Part shown: piece by piece, positions 52,901-63,600 of the stretch
How positions within the stretch are numbered: the first letter of the stretch is position 1
How the letters are laid out: the number at the start of each line of letters is the position of its first letter
DNA from: Leuctra nigra
Taxonomy: Eukaryota; Arthropoda; Insecta; Plecoptera; Leuctridae
Direction: 5' to 3'
Assembly: GCA_934045905.1 (NCBI GenBank)
Contig: OW203763.1
Coordinates: forward strand, 48,832,121-48,896,120
Length of the DNA stretch: 64,000 nucleotides
Notes under the pieces: generated by a model
What the model was told of the DNA's origin: nothing
Database searches by the model: none
What the model saw: the letters and a program-made list of their open reading frames with translations, nothing else
Translations under genes and position numbers: made by a program

Positions 52901-53510
52901 AAAAATGTCAAAACATTCTATTCTGCATTGAAAAGTGGTGATCAGCCATTCTTTGTTATGGGTGAGACCAATTTTACACAATTATCAATAATTTTTAGAT
53001 GAAAAAATAAAATGTACATAGGAGTATTTAAAAGGTATAATTTTTCCTGGCTTAAGCAAGTGCTCAATGAGCTTATAAAAAATGTAAACATGAAAAGTAT
53101 TATCTTATCACTTTTACTCAGCAAAAAATTATTAGGCTCTGTTACTGGTGTGCCAATAATGGTCACACCCGAAACATTCATAATTATTTTCTGCCTCTGC
53201 CACTTCTTATTAGAATAAATGAAATTTAGTACATAGTTACAATGTATAAAGATACCATGTGTAAAAATTATGAGAGTTCTAGTTGTATTATGTTGGCTTT
53301 TATTAACAATAATAGGGGATTCGTCACACAGGTACACCAAAGAATGGCTGTGATATCAAGAAGGGCCCAAGTCAACATGTGTATTATGTGAAATGTGTTT
53401 TTTTCTGATGACCTCCCAATGGGGTGATGATATTAAATACCAACTACAAAGTTGGTATTAAATATATATATATATGTATATGAAATGTAGAAATAATCTG
53501 ACAATCTCAG
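52901..53510. other. Unassigned; probable spurious frame
   Basis: A 132-codon minus-strand frame (53,340-52,942) has no recognisable domain. CAGCCATTCTTTG at 52,945 and its complement at 53,338 flank it as a 13-16 bp inverted pair, so this may be a small inserted element. Confidence 0.4.
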
Positions 53511-53608
53511 ATGGGATGATGTTATGTATATGAACTGCAAATTTAAAAGATTTTACCACCGGAGGTCAAATCTTTTAAATTTGCAGTTCATATTATATAG
53601 GTATATAA
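53511..53608. mobile_element. Head-to-head SINE body fragments forming an inverted pair
   Basis: The body phrase GAACTGCAAATTTAAAAGAT at 53,534 is followed at 53,573 by its complement. The head is reduced to a few bases. Confidence 0.55.
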
Positions 53609-53800
53609 TAAAGTACTACTTTTGGGTAATATCCGTGAAAAATCATTTAATTCTCCCACGTTTCGATCACATTTGATAAAGCAGTGCTAACAGAGCTAAG
53701 AAAAATATGCAATTGTCAAACAAGACAATATGCCCTCTCAAGACTACCATGTGTCAAAATTCCACGGTCAAATATGAAACAAAGAGTGTATAAACCAAAT
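53609..53800. other. Possible Penelope-like end remnant
   Basis: The minus strand at 53,660-53,690 reads GATCGAAACGTGGGAG after an ATCA/TGAT stem. This resembles the hammerhead-like ends elsewhere, but the cleavage triplet would be GTG and the core is lost. Confidence 0.25.
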
Positions 53801-54047
53801 GAAGGGGTTAGAAGAAGAGTGGTCTAAGCGCCACTTTTTTCAAAATTGAGATATTGTATGCATGTGTCGCTCTCGGAGCCCTCTATCAGAATACATAATG
53901 GGCTAAGCGTAAAAAAAATATTCCAAGTTCTATTGACGCTTGGTCTAAGTCCTCTGACGAGTTTATGCATGTGAAGATTCTAATAAACCCTTAATTATTA
54001 CAGAATATTGGAAATGGCGCTTATACCACTCTTCTAATAACCCCTTC
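53801..54047 (+). mobile_element. Inverted-repeat element (MITE), 247 bp
   Basis: Ends GAAGGGGTTAGAAGAAGAGTG and complement pair over ~33 bp with few differences. AAAT lies directly outside both ends (53,797-53,800 and 54,048-54,051). No coding content; superfamily unassigned. Confidence 0.65.
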
Positions 54048-54334
54048 AAATCATAAATAACAAATCTATAAACATGAGAAAATTTATTGGCCGTGGAGTA
54101 AATCATAAGCAAAGTTAGAAAACTGTTTCGGTATGATATTCTATAAAGCCAATTTATATAATTAAATATATATAATTAATCGATTTGACCCGGATTAAAA
54201 GCAGTACTCTATTATGAATTACGTCCGTGAAAACAATAGAATTCATATTATTTGGCGCATTGTTTTTTAATTTATTTTAGTTTATAGTTCAGGTAGCTAG
54301 AGCCAGTTTTTTCGTCTTTCTATTTTCTAATTTT
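54048..54334. other. No recognisable feature
   Basis: AT-rich sequence. Confidence 0.4.
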
Positions 54335-54610
54335 CTATTTTCTATTTTTTTCGGGCTGGCCTTCCCCCTCGAAATGGTGATCCCCCTGAAATCGGGTTCC
54401 GCCGGTCCGAATCCTCACACCCCTCGGTCCGTCACCATTTCCATCTGGCCTTCCCATTAGTGCTGGACTCCTCCGGATCGGGTCCGCTAGGTCGACCCCA
54501 TCCCCATGTCCTCCACTTATGATCAACAAAGTTAAATGTAAAAATTAATTTGCGCAATATAACCTCGTCGTTGACGCGCCGTTAAACAATAATAATCTAT
54601 CTATATATTT
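54335..54610 (+). mobile_element. GC-rich retroelement 3' fragment with AAT tail
   Basis: A GC-rich block ends in GACGCGCCGTTAAACAATAATAAT at 54,575-54,598, which resembles the 3' ends of SINE/LINE families with AAT tails. No diagnostic protein domain. The minus-strand open frame is not convincing. Confidence 0.4.
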
Positions 54611-55155
54611 TCTAATGAGCTTCTTTCAGTATTTGTAGTTGGATTTTACAGATGATGCGCCATTATCTATTTTATTTCAAAATATTACTTTTAATTAATG
54701 TTGACTTGGCTCTTCATTTGATTCGTTTATTGTTAAGGAGCTGCAAGCGCGAGCGATTTTGCTGCTTTTTGTAGACACTTTTTGCGATACGATTGGAGAC
54801 GAAATGGGTAGACCAAATTATTTGAAATTTTAATCGCGATTAGATAAAAGACAAACTTAGGGTTATCCCTTGGTACATTTTTAATTTTTAGTTTCGTTTA
54901 TTAGTAATTAGCGGTTTAATTAGCGGTAATTAGCGGTTTTATTGAATAACCGGCGCCTAATTAACGATGCAATAAGCAAAAATGAAAAAGTGCTACTAAT
55001 ATACAATCAGACGGATCATGTGAACATCCTGTTAAAGTTACACTAACTTATGAAACAATTTTTCTCTCTCAATTTTCTAAAACGGCCGAGCGCTAGTATC
55101 ACCTTAATGCTGAATTTTTGTTTTTTCTAGGAGAGGACACTTGACTGAAATTTAG
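54611..55155. other. No recognisable gene
   Basis: AT-rich sequence with a short TAGCGG(T)TTAAT repeat near 54,907-54,945. Confidence 0.45.
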
Positions 55156-55163
55156 ACAGCGAT
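55156..55163 (+). repeat. 8-bp target-site duplication of the outer hAT, left copy
   Basis: ACAGCGAT is repeated at 59,032-59,039 immediately outside the other end. Confidence 0.88.
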
Positions 55164-55852
55164 CAGTGGCGTGCCGACCTATCTAAATTTGGTGCTCGAG
55201 CACAGTCATTTTTTGGGGGTGGGTGGTCCCCGCCAGGGGACCTACCCACCTTGCGACACATTTTATAATGTAACAGTGATACATTCTCCACTAATACAAC
55301 TTAATGTATTCACACAAACATGGTGATGAGGGTGTATACGTTGTATTGCTGCACAGCAAACAGTAACATTGTAGATTGTAGGTAATATCAATAAAGGAAA
55401 GGGAACAAAAGATTTTTTATCAATAAATGTATGCAGTGAACATGTACATTTGTGCTAATGCAATTAATACATTTTAGGGGTTGAGTAGGACTATAGGTGG
55501 GTGGATGGTTGCAAAAACTGCAGGTTGATGGTTCGGTGGGTGGTTGGATACTAAAATATTTATGAAATAATATTGAATTGACCCATTTTCAGTACTTATT
55601 GAAAGGATTTGATGAATCATAAAAACAGCATAACGGTTAGAGAATCATCTTCTGTAGGTATTTTCTTTCATGCTCCTTCCTGCATGCTGGATCGAAAATA
55701 GTATTTATTATCAGCAAAGAAGCATAGGAAATTTAACTATCGCTGAGATACATTTTGTCTGTGTATAATTTATGATGGATGTAAATTAACGAACATGAAT
55801 CCATTGAATCCTTTGAATTAATTGCACCAAAATCATTTTAAACCCGTCCTTG

Positions 55853-55860
55853 GGTAGCCT
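55853..55860 (+). repeat. 8-bp target-site duplication of the inner hAT, left copy
   Basis: GGTAGCCT is repeated at 56,471-56,478. Removing the insert and one copy restores a member of the surrounding ~120-bp repeat. Confidence 0.85.
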
Positions 55861-56470
55861 CAAAGGCGTATTCAGGGGTGGGCCGAGGGGGCCATGGCCC
55901 CCAGCGAAATCAGGATTTCATCTAAGAAAATAAGCACATTTAAAATAATATGTGGAAAAAAACTTAAAAATCGATAGATCATGTCAAAAACGTTCCAAAT
56001 TGTTTAGAATTGATTTTAAATTCACAAAAATTTATTTAACCTCTTGAGCTGGCTTTCCATGATCCGTCATCTTCCGTCAACGTCCGACGAAAACGACCAC
56101 GTGACCCGTCTCGACCAATCCCTCGCCGTCCGAGATTTTTGGGGATGGCTCTGATTGGTCGAGACGGGTCACGTGGTCGTTTTCGTCGGACGGTGTCGGA
56201 CGTTGACGGAAGATAACGGAGCATGGAAAGCCAGCATAAGTCTAATTTTTTGATATTTTGTAATTTATAATTTCCTAAAATAGCTATACATTGAGATTCA
56301 AAATTGCACCTAAATGAATGACCTTGATCCAAAATTTTCTCGGGGGCTGTGCCCCCGAACCCCCTGTCATTGAACCCACTGAACCCATTGAACCCACTGT
56401 CATTTTTCAAAATATAAGTAATGTCGGCCCCCCCCCCTTCCCCCGAAATTTCATCCTGGATACGCCCTTG
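55861..56470. mobile_element. Inner hAT-type MITE, 610 bp
   Basis: Ends CAAAGGCGTATTCAGG and CCTGGATACGCCCTTG are imperfect inverted repeats, flanked by an exact 8-bp duplication. It contains a hairpin element at 56,048-56,234 and C/G-rich subterminal tracts. No transposase. Confidence 0.82.
56048..56234 (+). repeat. Hairpin element within the inner hAT
   Basis: The arms, ~80 bp each, pair from GCTGGCTTTCCATG to its complement, with GACGAAAACGACCACGTGAC strongly conserved. A ~12-base insertion distinguishes the right arm. Probably a MITE. Confidence 0.75.
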
Positions 56471-56521
56471 GGTAGCCTAATACAAAAAATAATCATTCAC
56501 AATTATTGTACCTACCTGAAA

Positions 56522-56966
56522 AACCATTTTAAACGTGTGCTAATGTAGAGTTGAAAACCCAAAAATAGCTGCGCCGCATTTTTTTTTGTTCTAATGACTT
56601 TTTTGTTTTCTATCAAAAATACAGTACCTTGTAAAATTATTTAAAACCCGTTTTAATGTAGCCAAAACCAAAAAGTTTCACTGCGCGGCTATTTTATTTA
56701 TAATTTTATTACTACCTATATAAATTAAGACTTTTCTGATTAGAGTAATGTAAAATCATTTTAAACCGTCCTAGGTAGACGAAAACCAAAAAATTCGCTG
56801 CAGCGCATTATTATGTGTGCTTTTCTTTTTATAAATAAATCGCGTTTTTGTTTATTCATTTCAAAATCATTTAAATCACTTAAATCATTTAAACCCGTTC
56901 TAATGTAGCCAAAAACAAAAAATTTCGCTGCGCGGCTATTTTATGTGTGATTTTATTGCTAATGCT
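56522..56966 (+). repeat. ~120-bp tandem repeats, left block
   Basis: Units with CATTTAAACCCGTTCTAATG and TTTCGCTGCGCGGC start near 56,522, 56,630, 56,748 and 56,880. The series continues after foldback copy D, showing that D inserted into the array. Confidence 0.82.
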
Positions 56967-58241
56967 ATCTAGTGGAGCGGTCGCTCCACCCAGCCAAGTC
57001 GTACCGTACACTCACACGCACTCAACATACCGTAAATGCCTAATAAACTGAGGAGCAGACCAACCACTTTTACTGTAAGCAACAACATGGCATTTTCGGC
57101 CTACTGGATCATAAAATTGGAAAATCTCACATTTTTGTGAAATATCTTAATTTCGAGCTATGGCCCACCCCACTCCATATACTAAATTTGGGAACAATAG
57201 GTTATGCCATTTGCGTGCTAGAGGGCCGTGAAAACAGTGAAATTACACCCCTTTTAAAACCTATCTGATGATATCAGGAAACACCGCTATCACCGCCACA
57301 GCCTAAACGGCTTAGCCGATCGATCTGAAATTTTTACCACATGTGCACTTTTGGCGTCTGAGGTGCCTTTTTATAAATCAAACCGGTAGTCGCCATTTTA
57401 AAACCGGAAGTGACGTCATATATCAAAAACGGCTGGACCGATTAGAACGAAATTAGCGCCATTCGATTTAGAAGGTCATCTATGTGGAATATCAATAGTT
57501 GAAATAGAATTGTACTATTACCGAAACAGGAAATGACGTAATAAAAATGAAAAACATACTTATCACCTCTTCATGCAATAAAAAAAACATATTCAGAAGG
57601 CTTATAATGATACATAACATTTATAGAAACAAATTTTAGGTGGCAGTGATGTCAACCGCCATTTTGAAAACCGGAAGTGATGCCGTAACTCGAGAACGGC
57701 TGGACCGATTGGAACGAAACTTTTGCTATACTTTGTAACATATTATTTATAGCATTAACACAGTAACAAGCACAACTTTTCTTAGCAACCAAATAACAAA
57801 ATCTTATTTTTTAAAAGAATTATAATCTTTGGTGCCACAATATGTTACAAGTTGTAATAATAAACTGAAAAAAGGAGTGATATCCCCATAAAAAACACTC
57901 CGTGTAAAAATACCAGCCAAGTCTCTTCAATTAAAAAAAAATAGAAGAAATCTAAAAATTCAGCACTGAAAAGTAGTGATATCAAAAAATTGGCCAAGTC
58001 AAAACTTTTCAAAAAATACTTGGCGCATCGTTTTTTTAGGACATATGTAGATGAGTACATTTCATTTTCTGCCTACTTCTATACTATTTATATGAACGAT
58101 GCGCCAAGTATTTTTTGAAAAGTTTTGACTTGGCAATTTTATTGATATCACTACTTTTCAGTGCTGAATTTTTAGATTTATTCTATTTTTTTTATAGTTG
58201 AAGAGACTTGGCTGGTATTTTTACACGGAGTGTTTTTTTAT
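56967..58241 (-). mobile_element. Foldback repeat with CRE/ETS/YY1-like modules, copy D
   Basis: On the minus strand the order is inverted-repeat head (58,241-57,885), modules near 57,658 (YY1 + ETS), 57,530 (CRE-like) and 57,418-57,391 (CRE + ETS + YY1), then the terminal hairpin and TAGAT at 56,967. It lies inside the ~120-bp repeat array, so its ends are well defined by the interruption. No clear target duplication. Confidence 0.82.
57391..57418 (-). promoter_or_regulatory. Composite CRE + ETS + YY1-like cluster in copy D
   Basis: The plus strand reads CGCCATTTTA, then ACCGGAAGTGACGTCA, the complement of the order in copies A-C. Confidence 0.45.
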
Positions 58242-58690
58242 GTATCATTTTAAACCCGTACTAAGGTAGCCAAAATACAAAACATTCGCTGCGCGGCATT
58301 TTTATGTATGCATTTTTATTATTTTTTTGTTTTCTTTCAAAATTATACTTAGTAGGTACCTGTAAAATCATTTTAAACCCGTTGTAATGAAGCCAAAAAA
58401 AAATTTTTCGCTGCGCGGCTTTTTTTATGTGTGATTTTTATACATGAATGAATTTTCTGTTTTCTTTCAAAATCGTCGTACCTGTAAAATCATTTAAAAC
58501 TCGTTCTAATGTAGTCAAAATCCCAAAATTTAGCTGCCAGGCATTTTTAGTTTGATTTTATTCCTAATATAAATTATACTGACTGTTCTGTTTTTCTTCA
58601 AAAATATCGTACCTGCCTGTAAACTTATTGTAAACCCGTCTATAACCAAAAGAAAAAAATCGATGCGCGGCATTTGTGTGGGTGCAAACC
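58242..58690 (+). repeat. ~120-bp tandem repeats, right block
   Basis: Units start near 58,245, 58,365, 58,485 and 58,615 and carry on the series of 56,522-56,966. Confidence 0.82.
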
Positions 58691-59031
58691 GTTTAATAAT
58701 TAAATTAATTACTTCCCAGAGCTAAAACTAAAATAATTCACTTCACTTTATTTGTTTCTCTGTAGTTTTAAGAGGTGCTTCATCAAACATTAACAATGAT
58801 AAATTATTTTCAAGTCTAAAATGCACCAAAAACCTTCAAAGTTGGTATTAAAATTGAATTTTTTTCCGAGGCTATGCTCGCACCCCGGACCTGCATGTAC
58901 CTACTGGGGGGTCCTCTCCCCAGACCCCATTGCGATCGCTGCCAATTTTATGTTCTTGACTATTGGGGGTGGGTGGGTATACCCATCAATGAATGAGCAC
59001 CGGTCCTCAAGATAGGTTCGGCACGCCACTG

Positions 59032-59039
59032 ACAGCGAT
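59032..59039 (+). repeat. 8-bp target-site duplication of the outer hAT, right copy
   Basis: ACAGCGAT matches 55,156-55,163. Confidence 0.88.
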
Positions 59040-59153
59040 CATCGTGTTTTGCTTTGTATTAGGGCATTTGAGCAGCATAGTTTCAAATTGCAATGTCAAT
59101 CGAGCCCATTTTTCTGTTAGAAGTGAACACAAATTAATAGGAACATTGTTTAT

Positions 59154-59581
59154 CCATTGACTAACACCTTTATACCGGGATAAGCAAATCGTTTACTTTT
59201 CACGGCACGACGGTTGTAGTCAAACGAAAATGCCGCACGCGAATCACAACACGTCTAGAGAAGGAGGGGGCGGGACTTCCGTAGCAACTTGTTCTAGAGA
59301 TGCGAATGAATTACACCAAACTACTTTTACCTAAATACCTTAATCTCACAAAACATGTGAGCAATACCTTCTTAGATGATTGAAAAGTGTTATAGACATG
59401 GTCTACTGAGTTTTCATAACGGAAATAAGTTTGTATGCTGTGTCAAATATGACGGTTGCAGTGGCTGGACGCCCGGGAGGCGGGATCAGATTATCACGCA
59501 ATGGTACAAACGTAGGGCCGTGCGTTATAGTGGTATTGGCATGGCAGTTTCATATCCCGGTATAAAGGTGTTAGTCAATGG
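59154..59581 (+). mobile_element. Inverted-repeat element (MITE), 428 bp
   Basis: A 28-29-bp inverted repeat (CCATTGACTAACACC...CCGGGATA) at both ends, with TTTAT directly outside each (59,149-59,153 and 59,582-59,586). Short frames inside have no recognisable domain. Superfamily unassigned. Confidence 0.65.
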
Positions 59582-59586
59582 TTTAT

Positions 59587-59962
59587 CCAACCTGATATTC
59601 CACTCCACTGGTAAAAATCAAAATAAACCCCAGCTGTAGATACTTATGTAGACACAAGTTCAGTATCTCTTCCATATGCTACATCAATATTTGCTGTTAT
59701 CTGGTTCCTATATTTAATGACATTACGATTTGAAACTATATGCTCTTCAGTTAAATTACTATATTGACGGGTGTCAAAATGCATAAAATATGTAATATAT
59801 ATACTATTGGATAAAATTTTAAATCCAATGAAGTTGAAAAGTCATAAAACTTTGCCATAAAAAATCTTATTCTTACAAGTTTCCGTGACTACTTCAAAGT
59901 TGGACTCAAGACTGTTTATTATACCTACTCAGGATATCGCTATTGAATAGATATTCACCTTA
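59587..59962. other. No recognisable gene
   Basis: AT-rich sequence. Confidence 0.45.
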
Positions 59963-60133
59963 AGGTACGTTTACAGCTCGACACGCCGAAGCGCCGGAGC
60001 GCCGACCTTGAAACATAAACCATGTTTATCTTTTCAAGGTCGGCGCTCCGGCGCTTCGGCGTGTCCGAGCTGAGCCATCTGATTGGCTAGCGTCAAAGCG
60101 TCCAGCGCTTGTTGCCGAGCTGTAAACTTACCT
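59963..60133 (+). mobile_element. Harbinger-like MITE with GC-rich internal palindrome
   Basis: The ends AGGTACGTTTACAGCTCG and CGAGCTGTAAACTTACCT are flanked by TTA on both sides (59,960-59,962 and 60,134-60,136), as for PIF/Harbinger elements. Inside, a ~40-bp GC-rich palindrome (ACACGCCGAAGCGCCGGAGC on the left arm) surrounds a ~20-base AT loop. Confidence 0.7.
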
Positions 60134-60136
60134 TTA

Positions 60137-61261
60137 GTCGTACTGAAATGGAAGTTCTTTGTAAACGTCACGTATACATTTATCATATTTATTTTAATCA
60201 TTTTAAACCAGGAGATGTGTTAAGGTGGTAACAATGTGTTCAGTTCTTTCAAAATAATTCCATTTTCTTTGATAGCAATTTTAAAGAAAATGAATTTACA
60301 TCATGTCTTTATGTCAAAGGAAATTTCATTGAGGAAACGAGCGCTTAGTGATTTATATTATCATCCAACATAATATTACCTTAAAGGATTTTTGTTTATG
60401 GCCAACTGTCAAATAGACTGGATTACATCATGTTAGAGAATTTCGCAAATATTGAAATTCGTTTGAATGTTACTATAAGAGAGGAATCACAATAGGCCGT
60501 GCTCAAAGAACTTATTGTAGCTTTCCTTTCACGTCAACCATATTTTTGTTGTTGTAAAAAGTTGAAGAAAATAACGAGCTGTCGAATTGTTCAATTATTT
60601 GTGTGGTTTGAAAGGTTGTACAATTTTATAATATCTAGAAATTCGATATTTCGTTGGCTTAACTCTAAATTAATGGCTATACTTGTAAAATTAGTTTTGC
60701 AATATTCGAACTTGTCGCAGATGCCACATGTCCTGCATTTGCAAGCAAGCTCGAAATACTTGCGCATTTCTTCACGATCGGTCTTGAGGTTGTCATGAAT
60801 CCTATGCCGAGTCCCGTGCGCAAGTTCTTCTGCGCGCAAACAATGTCTCACTTGTTACAGGATTGCCTTGTCTTGTCTGTTATTATGGACCTACCCCAGT
60901 ATAAAGCTCACCAAAAATATTTTTATTAAAACTAACGATATTTATTAATTTTTCTACTGTATAAATACGACAGATTCCTAATATGACCTAGTTTCAATTT
61001 TATGTCTTCAGAATATGAGGAAATTTTAACACAGTATAGGCACAGGAAAATTATTTCGATTTAGCTCTGTAACTTTATAAAACTTCCGGGTAGGTGTATA
61101 AATTAAAAATCTGTATAAATACAATAATAAAATAATACTAGAATTTGGTTGCAGAAAATAGTTTAAATATAATAAGTATTTAAGGAAAAGTAAACTCAGA
61201 TTTATAAAGTGATGTATCTTGGAAATTAATTCCGCTGAAAATCTTTACTTGCGTTTACATG
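60137..61261. other. No recognisable gene
   Basis: AT-rich sequence. A short stretch at 60,332-60,358 (GAAACGAGCGCTTAGTGATT) matches 63,089-63,108, so this may hold a remnant of the GAGCG family. Confidence 0.5.
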
Positions 61262-63600
61262 GTTGAGCGAGCGTAGCGAGCGTCACCACGGTACTCTTAC
61301 GGCACTTTCTCTGTGTGTTTTTTTTTTTTTTTTTTTTTTTTTTTGTGTTCACTGCCCAGGTCAAACCGCCCAACCAATCGATCTGAAATTTTGCACACGT
61401 ACTAACGTAATCTATGCGGTCCCTGGGATCGTTTTTGAAAGGGATCCTGTTATTGGTTCAAATTTAAAAAAAAAATATCTTTCGATTGGTTGGCCCGTTC
61501 AATTTAAAATTTTGATAAGTCATTACGACCAACATTTTGCCCAATCAAACAAAATTTCATCTAAATCCTCCCATTGGTTAAAATTAAAAAAAATATTTCA
61601 TGTGTTTTTTTTAAATTTAAACTAGAACCGTATGACCGATCAATTTAAAACTTTGCATGGTCATTGGGAGCAACATTATCTGTATTTTAGACAACTTTCA
61701 GACTATTCTGTGAATAAATCCAAAAGTAATTGACATTTTACGGACATTTTGCGTGTTGGCTGTCAAATTTCTCGAAAATGTTGATCACAGCTACTTTGAC
61801 TCTTCAGTTCCAATCCAAGGTAGTTGAGCAAAAACTTTTTGAGCGAGCGTAGCGAGCGTCACCACGGTACTCTTATGGCACTTTCTCTGTGTTTTTTTTT
61901 TTTTTTTTTTGTGTTCACAGCCCAGGTCAAAAGGCACAACCAATCGATCTGAAATTTTGCACATATACTAACGTACTCTATGCGGTCCGTGGGATCGTTT
62001 TTGAACGGGCTCATGTGATTAGTTCAAATTTAAAAAAAAATATCTTTTGATTGGTTGTTCCGAGCAATTTGAAATTTTGACTACGACCAACATTGTACCC
62101 AATCATACAAAGTTTCAGCCAAATCCTCCCATTGGTTAAAATTTAAAAAAATCTTTCATATAATTTTTGAAATTGAAACTAGAACCGTTTGACCGATCAA
62201 CTTAAAACTTTGCATGGTCATTAAGACCAATATTATCTGTATTTTTGACAATTTTCAGACTTATCTGTGTTTAAATCCAAAAGTTATTGACATTTTACGG
62301 ACATTTTGCGTGTTGGCTGTCAAATTACTCAAAAATGTTGATCACGGCTACTTCGACTCTTTATAGTTCCAAGGTAGTTAGAGCAGAAACTTTCAAACGT
62401 ATGAAACTGATATGACCGTTCAACAGATCGTCTAATATTGTGTAAGAATACACACTTATATCACATGAGTGGTCCCAGGTATATTTTTTTTAAATAGATC
62501 CTATGATTTTTGAATATTAACAAAGAACATTCTAATCATAAAGGTTCAATCAATCAACCTAAAACTTTCCATGGTTATTGGGACTAATACTTTAGGAATA
62601 ATTGGAGATTTTTATACCTACAAGTCTGACGAATTTCAAGAATTATTGGCTTTTAATGATATTTTCGATAGACATAATTTCGGTTCCAGGTGTTGTGCGT
62701 GTCCGTGCTCGCTCATCAACGCGTTACACTGAGCGTTTTCCTAGTAAACGCAAATGAAACTAATAATGACCGTTCAACAGATCGATCTGATATTGTGTAC
62801 ACACACTAATATCGTATGAGTGGTCCCAGGTATATTTTTTGAAAGAGATTCTGTGATTTTTGAATATTTATTGGGAACGTAGTGCAATTATAAAGGTTCA
62901 ATCGATCAATTGGGACTAATATTTGAGTGATATTTGGAGATTTTTAAACAAGTCTGTGAAACATTCAAGAATTATTGGCTTTTAATGATATTTTTGATAG
63001 ACGCAGAATTTCAGTTCGAGGTGTTGCGCGTATCCGTGCTCGCTCATCAACGCGTTTCACAGAGCGTTTTCCTAGTAATTTCCTTGAGAAACGAGCGCTT
63101 AGTGATTTATTGAGCGAGCGTAGCGAGCGTCACCACGGTACTCTTATGGCACTTTCTCTGTGTTTTTTTTTTTTTTTTTTGTGGTCACAGCCCAGGTCAA
63201 ACCGCTCAAGCAATCGATCTGAAATTTTGTACACATACTAAAGTAATCTATGCGGTCCCTGGGATCGTTTTTAAATGGGCTCCAGTGATTGGTTCAAATT
63301 TAAAAAAAATTATCTTTCGATTGGGTTCTTCGATCAATTTGAAATTTAGCAAAAACATTGCAACCAACATTGTACCTAATCATAAAAAGTTTCAGCCAAA
63401 TCCTCCTATTGGTTCAAATTTAAAACCATTTTTCATGTGATTTTTGACATTTAAACTAGAACAGATTGACCGATCAACTTGAAACTTCGCGTGGTCATTG
63501 GTACCAAGCTTTTAGATATTTTTGCCAATTTTCAGTCTAATCTGTCGTTATTTTCAAAAGTTTTGTCATTTTAAGGTCATTTTATTCCATAATCTTGAAA
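61262..63600 (+). repeat. Array of GAGCG-type repeat units
   Basis: Heads GAGCGAGCGTAGCGAGCG occur at 61,265, 61,841 and 63,112. Each is followed by CACCACGGTACTCTTA, CACTTTCTCTGTG, a poly-T tract of 15-25 T and a body with CAACCAATCGATCTGAAATT. Between 62,400 and 63,083 a second unit type, ending GCTCGCTCATCAACGCGTT, occurs twice (ends near 62,735 and 63,057). Open frames through the head and poly-T (a string of Phe) recur because the DNA is repeated, and show no protein signature. Confidence 0.82.

Larger units (their letters stand above)
55164..59031. mobile_element. Non-autonomous hAT-type element, 3868 bp
   Basis: The ends CAGTGGCGTGCCGA and complement, extending to ~22 bp with one indel, begin with the CAGTGGC typical of hAT ends. 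The 8-bp duplication is the hAT length. No transposase is present. The element holds ~120-bp tandem repeats, which are interrupted by a smaller hAT (55,861-56,470) and by foldback copy D. Confidence 0.85.

Noticed and set aside
52942..53340. 132-codon minus-strand frame as a host gene
   Set aside because: No recognisable domain, AT-driven composition, and a position between short inverted repeats. I could not support it.
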